A stretch of DNA of 64,000 nt, taken from contig LUCM01004751.1 of NCBI GenBank assembly GCA_008360955.1, positions 257,720 through 321,719 on the forward strand, read 5' to 3'. The first letter of the stretch is position 1, and the number at the start of each line of letters is the position of its first letter. The position numbers were made by a program, and so were the translations under genes. The notes beneath the pieces were generated by a model. The model did no database searches, was not told the DNA's origin, and was given only the letters and a program-made list of their open reading frames with translations. Source of the stretch: Fasciolopsis buskii. Taxonomy: Eukaryota; Platyhelminthes; Trematoda; Plagiorchiida; Fasciolidae. Below are positions 59,422 to 64,000 of the stretch, piece after piece.

Positions 59422-59703
59422 ATGAACAGTCTGGGTGGAATTTTTTTGTTTGCGGTAGGTATGTTTGCCTGTTACTTGGCCGAAATTAATAGGAATCCGG
59501 ATTTTGTTTCCCGCCTAGCCTTAAAGGCCTTCAGTTATTTCCAGTGTGCAGCGCGGTTGCCAACAGCGAACGCGGACAACTGGATCCACCATATATTAAT
59601 GGCAGCATCGTGCTAAATAACACAGATCTCTCGGAAAAATACCACACACAGTGCCAATTCGTTTCACGTTTCACATGTTTGAAAATAGCTCTCATGATTG
59701 TTT
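59422..59703 (+). CDS. 5' end of a gene: signal peptide split by an 86-bp intron
   Basis: The ATG at 59422 opens exon one (59422-59458), which ends at a strong donor GTAG|GTATGT. The 86-base intron (59459-59544) ends CCTTCAGTTATTTCCAG. Exon two starts at 59545. Both junction phases are 1, and the joined sequence reads MNSLGGIFLFAVVCSAVANS, a complete secretion signal with a likely cut after AVA, followed by ERGQLDPPYINGSIVLNNTD and LSEKYHTQCQFVSRF, with two candidate N-glycosylation sites (NGS, NNT). A donor-like T|GTATGT at 59703/59704 may end exon two. The unspliced reading also begins with a hydrophobic run but then loses its character. The product is not recognised; it would be secreted or a membrane-protein N end. 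Later exons were not found. Confidence 0.45.
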
Positions 59704-59709
59704 GTATGT

Positions 59710-62440
59710 CCACACGAATTCTACAATCACATCAGGGCCATCATCCGCTAATCCCGATAGTCAGGACTGAGTTCAGTTCAGATCAGGTTGACTCAGTCGG
59801 TCGATAGACTGGTGAAATGACGACTGAGTTGATGTCAGCCATGAACAGAATGGAAGGGAGCAGAACTCAGTGAACTTTTAGTGAAAGTCGATAAACCAGT
59901 TTCGGAGTGCGCACCTCATCAAACTGGAATCGGGTAGTTTCCTGATCGAGGGAATGCACGTGGCTGTGTGGAGAAGGGCTAAGTTTCACCAGATTCATCC
60001 GAAGTACTGACGATGGTTGGTTCTGCTTTCAAATTCAACTGACCGGTGGAAAAGTTGATCCAGGGACTTTTCATTTCACTACTGAAATTTTTAATTTCCC
60101 TACAGTGTCCTTTGCTCTGTATTAATAGATGATTTTTATTAAAGTCAAAAGGTCCAGTGGTTAAATGTACATATATGGTGCTTTTGTAGGGTAAATCTTA
60201 AGTCCAACGGCAAACAAACGTTTCCCAGTGTGAAACTCAATTGAAACAGTGCTCCTTGGTCGTCATAAAGAATGCTGAAAATATCCCTGTCCACCTATCA
60301 AAATGTGTTCGGATTACAGACGGGATACCATCCTTGACCGCTGAACCCCAGCACAAACCATGATAATATTACAAGGTGAGTGGACACCAAATATAATAAG
60401 CCACTTAATGGTTGACATTAGGATAATGAAGGCACTGTGATCCTGTTTCGTCCCTGTTCAGTATCGCCGCCAGTGCATACCCTCTCGTGACCCCAAACTG
60501 GAATGAGAACCCGCATTGTAAGATTGTGATTCGAAAGTCTGATTGTCGGGAAACAGCTACAGGAACTTTAGCACCCCATGATAGCATTTGTCCTTGAAAA
60601 AGATTAAATAGCTATGCGGTGCAGCTATAGTCTTTAAACGGTGAATAAAGCTTCAACACTACACAATGAGACGCTTGTTGTACAAAACAAAGATACTGGC
60701 AGGCCAAAAGGAATACTGATTTCTGAACTGATTTCCGACACAGGAAAACAGAACACTTCTGGGGCACCTATTTTTTTTTATCCTGATCGCGGATTTCTTT
60801 CATTACCCGGGAATTTGGTGAACACGCACGACCTCCGGATATTTCATATAGCTTCCTATGGGTAGGGTGTTTGGTTTGATTGAATGAGTACCTGGTGACT
60901 AGCACATCTGACTGATTGGGTGTCGATGCAAAATACCGAGAATACTGATTCGCTTTTAATGCCACAGGCACATGCACTTGGCAAAATGCTGGAAAACTTG
61001 TTGACTAACCGCCGTGGAACATGTATTACGCCAGGGAGCGTTTTCGTAGATTCAATCAAATCAGTGGCTCAGAGAACTTGCTGAGGGGTCACGAACATAG
61101 ATCGGAAGAACCGCCTGAAACGAACCAGTCGAAGGAAAAAACTAATGAACTGGGATGCCTTCATGTTCCGTAAATAATACCATATTCTGTTACCGCAGGA
61201 GTCAGTCGGCCTTGTAAGCAGATAAGCGGTTCATCTTAAAGATTCCACTGTGTCCTTGGACCATGAATTCGATGGAAGAAGAATCCACTAAAACACGCCG
61301 AATAGGCGCAAACACATTAAGATGGTCAGTTGTATGATGTTGGGAAGAAATATGATTTGGAGAGGAATTGTTCAACTGAATGGAAGTTTGGATGTTGCTG
61401 TCAGACTTATCAAAGTGTGAAGCCAGATGAAAGAGGACAGAACCTCCTCAGGGCACAACATGAGACTATGCACATAACACACGATTTCAGCGATTCCCGA
61501 CTAGGAAAAACAAATCCAACTGTTCAACAGTCAGAGGTAGAACAAATCCGCAAAACGGTATGGTAAATGGGCAAGAAACAGCATTCATTTGAGGAAATGC
61601 ACCGTTCATCGTGACTAGTGAGGAGAGACCGTTGGGCTACTCTAACAACTCCTGTGAGAAAAGATCAGTCGTTAAATTGAAATCACTCCGGGAGTGAACG
61701 GTAACGCGTTTATGCTTTCAAAGCCTACGAAACAGTGCACTGATTATTGATCTCACTGGCCACCCTATTGTCGTCACACATTTTGCCTGCTGTTCTATGT
61801 GCACGATACACCAGCGTAGGACTAGAGAAATCGCTTCATTCCGGCCTCGCATAACTGTTCCATACATACAAGCTTCCTTGAAAATCCATCAGCTAATGAT
61901 TTAAGTGTGCGCTAAACCATAAGATGGCTAGAGATGGTAAGCTTTTTGAGAGGAAGGTTGCTAAAGTAGCACATTCGGCTTCCTTAAGAGATTCAACACT
62001 CCTTTCTAATCACCCTTTTTGTCTCCTTAGTTTTATGCAATCTACTGCTCGTAACGGTACGTTTCTTGGTCTGGCCTTAGTCTTATGGGCTTGCATGTGC
62101 CCAGGATAACTTGAATATGCTGCCTGCTTGATCTTGCAAGCTATTTCGACTTACCCGTCTTTCTTCTCCCGGATTGCTCCTTGCACTGCGAACAATCGTT
62201 TAATTATCCAAACTTCTGCTGTGGCATCTGCTTCCCCGATGAGACGTATTACGACCAACCTAAGAGATGGTCGTCCCCTCAGTTAAGAGGGCTGAGTCAC
62301 ACTAAAGATTAGAGCGCAAAAGAGCGGTTGGTATTAAAAAGTCCAACATCCAAACACCGCTGCCAAAGCTGCTTTCAGGCGGCTGAATGGAGTGCGCGAG
62401 GAAACTCATTTTGCTAACAAAAGCAAAAATTAGATTTGGA
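59710..62440. other. Intron-like or intergenic stretch
   Basis: Presumably contains introns of the gene starting at 59422, but no exon with matching phase could be chosen. Plus frames at 60641-60865 and 61330-61566 are open, without splice support. No repeat family was recognised. Confidence 0.4.
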
Positions 62441-62624
62441 AATTCTTGAAACATCTGTTGAACACAAAACCAGAATCCAACCCTGATGTACGAAAACTCG
62501 ACCATCAGTTCCGCAGAAGCACTATCCAGTCCTTACTTCCACCATTTGTTGTTCTTACTGAACTAGCCCTAGTTTTGGAAGACATAGACTTGAAAACTTT
62601 GCTCAAAGTTAGAAGCAATTTCAT

Positions 62625-63485
62625 ATGGGCTCAGTTTACTCGTGCCTTTGCTACTCAGAATATATGGGTCTCACCTTGTGGCTCCGCTATCTAAAAATTT
62701 TAATACTTGTAGTCGGGACTACCCTGTCACTGTTAAAATTCTGTTGGAATAAGGCCAACTCCCAAGAAAGGACTCGACAGATATCGATACACTGCCTACT
62801 TCACACGCGCTCTGATCCTTTATTTACCAACATTCAAATGCACGATCCGGTGCAGTTTGCGTACAAACGTTCTGTTAATACACTTGATGCCGTAAGCTAT
62901 ACCGTTCGCTCTGCTTCTTACTTCCTTGGTGGCGGATTCCGATTTCTGAGGCTTTTTGTTCCTGACCGTACTGATGATCTTGGCCCCTTTGATTGCTCTA
63001 CCGTTCTTCAGATCCTGCAAGAGAGAGGCTTTGACTCAGACGATTTGAACGCCTTGTGTAACTATTTTTGTACTCGTACGCATCTCACTTGTTTCGGCAA
63101 GAACAAGTTATCACTCCTTCTACTTCCCTTGATCATTTTTGAAGGAGTCGTTCTAATTCATTCACTGTCACTGAATGTTCCCTTTAACATCCAGCATTGT
63201 TTCCGATATTCGCCTATATACAGCGATCTCTCACCGCTGACAGTTAAAAACAAACACGTCCAAATAGACCCTTCTGTACACTACTTTCTTGGACTAGCCT
63301 TGTCTTCTGGACTGAGAAAATTCAGAGTATTTAACACACCAGTCGCTCATGCTGAGCTGCCCAGTGTTTTTCCATTAGTTGTTCAACTCATTCCACACAT
63401 AAGGTTTACCTTTAGGATACCATCAAGCATAGGACTAATCACGTTCCTAACCGTTTTTGCTTACTCGCGGGTTTCGAACCGGTGA
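62625..63485 (+). pseudogene. LINE reverse transcriptase fragment without catalytic box
   Basis: The longest open frame in the window (286 codons) carries HDPVQFAYKRSVNTLDAVSY, matching the Q-F-A-Y-(K)..(N/S)-T-x-D-A-V motif of CR1/jockey-type reverse transcriptases. Next come GGGFRFLRLFVPDRTDDLGPFD where F-L-D-(Y/F)-S-x-A-F-D-T-I is expected, and STVLQILQERGFDSDDLNAL with NYFCTRTHLTC. After KNKLSL the frame jumps to LNVPFNIQHCFRYSPIYSDL and VHYFLGLALSSGLRK, the post-catalytic K-Y-L-G-(L/V)-x-L-S-S region, so the segment with F/YADD is missing. About 60 first residues and the last 100 are not alignable by eye. It is a different family from the copies at 1-930 and 43754-46680. Confidence 0.7.
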
Positions 63486-63489
63486 TGAG

Positions 63490-64000
63490 CAGTGGTGGAG
63501 CTCACCTTCAAAAATAGTATTCGTGCATCCTTGTTCTATCACGCAGTTTGTTTCATCACAACGCTTACTCACATTTGTGTTCACATTCCCCTTAATTATT
63601 TGTAACATGTTTAGTTCTTTGCACAAAAGCACTATTTGACTTGGAATGACTGAAGCTCATCCGTCCAGTCGGGTGTGATCATCCAGAGTGACGGGTAACC
63701 AGTCGTATCGTACAACCTCCATCCGCATTAAATCGCCGATTCATCGTATACGAGCTTCGGCCAAGGAAAGACATCTCGCTTTAACAATCGACTAAACGTC
63801 ACTGAAAACAGTATTTGGAAAGTAAAATGGTCACTTTGATAGACGGACGATGATAAACAGTCGTTCCGGTTGTCACATCGTTAACTTCTGATTCGACTCT
63901 TTGTCCGTGGCTGGAGAATCTACCAAATATATTCTCCAAGGTGACAGAGTTCATGTCTGCCTTTATCAAGTAGAATGAGCATTTTTGATCTGCTAGGGTA
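63490..64000. other. Non-coding stretch at the right edge
   Basis: May include the LINE's 3' untranslated remains up to about 63640. No gene, RNA or repeat was recognised beyond that. Confidence 0.4.

Overview
The window looks like non-coding-rich DNA from an invertebrate animal, most likely a flatworm (trematode or cestode). The reasons are decayed non-LTR retrotransposons of CR1-like and RTE-like type with wording I associate with flatworm genomes, tRNA-headed SINEs, very low gene density, and short introns with GT..AG borders in every gene-like piece I could assemble. There is no operon structure, no prokaryotic signal, no CRISPR array and no complete single-exon gene. The host assignment is an inference and no species is claimed.

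Mobile DNA is the clearest content. A CR1-like LINE lies in two same-strand copies: a 3' end at the left edge (1-930) and a nearly full-length wreck at 43754-46680 (endonuclease, reverse transcriptase, 3' tail). An RTE-like LINE lies on the minus strand at about 9050-11520. A third LINE reverse-transcriptase fragment lies at 62625-63485; it keeps the longest open frame in the window but has lost its catalytic box. Three copies of one SINE family (18470-18605 +, 21565-21731 +, 42305-42420 -) share a tRNA-like head or B box and a common 3' tail. A separate short repeat with a perfect hairpin followed by GAAAC occurs at 20357-20462 and, as two copies in opposite orientation, at 29789-29984.

Between these are candidate exons of split genes. 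The best supported are pairs whose splice phases match and whose joined frames stay open: a split signal peptide at 59422-59703 (+), a terminal two-exon piece at 56215-56820 (+), a pair at 50989-51703 (+), and a two-exon 3' end at 17165-17518 (-). A scattered set of minus-strand exons at 28732-37733, some with membrane-spanning segments, may belong to one large gene. I do not recognise any of these proteins, so no function is assigned and all remain predictions.

The rest (about 1-3 kb, 7-9 kb, 12-16 kb, 22-28 kb, 30-34 kb, 38-42 kb, 47-51 kb, 53-55 kb, 57-59 kb and 60-62 kb) is intron-like or intergenic sequence with microsatellites and no convincing gene. I found no clear evidence of an undescribed multi-gene system. 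The items most worth following up are the in-phase exon pairs and the GAAAC hairpin repeat.
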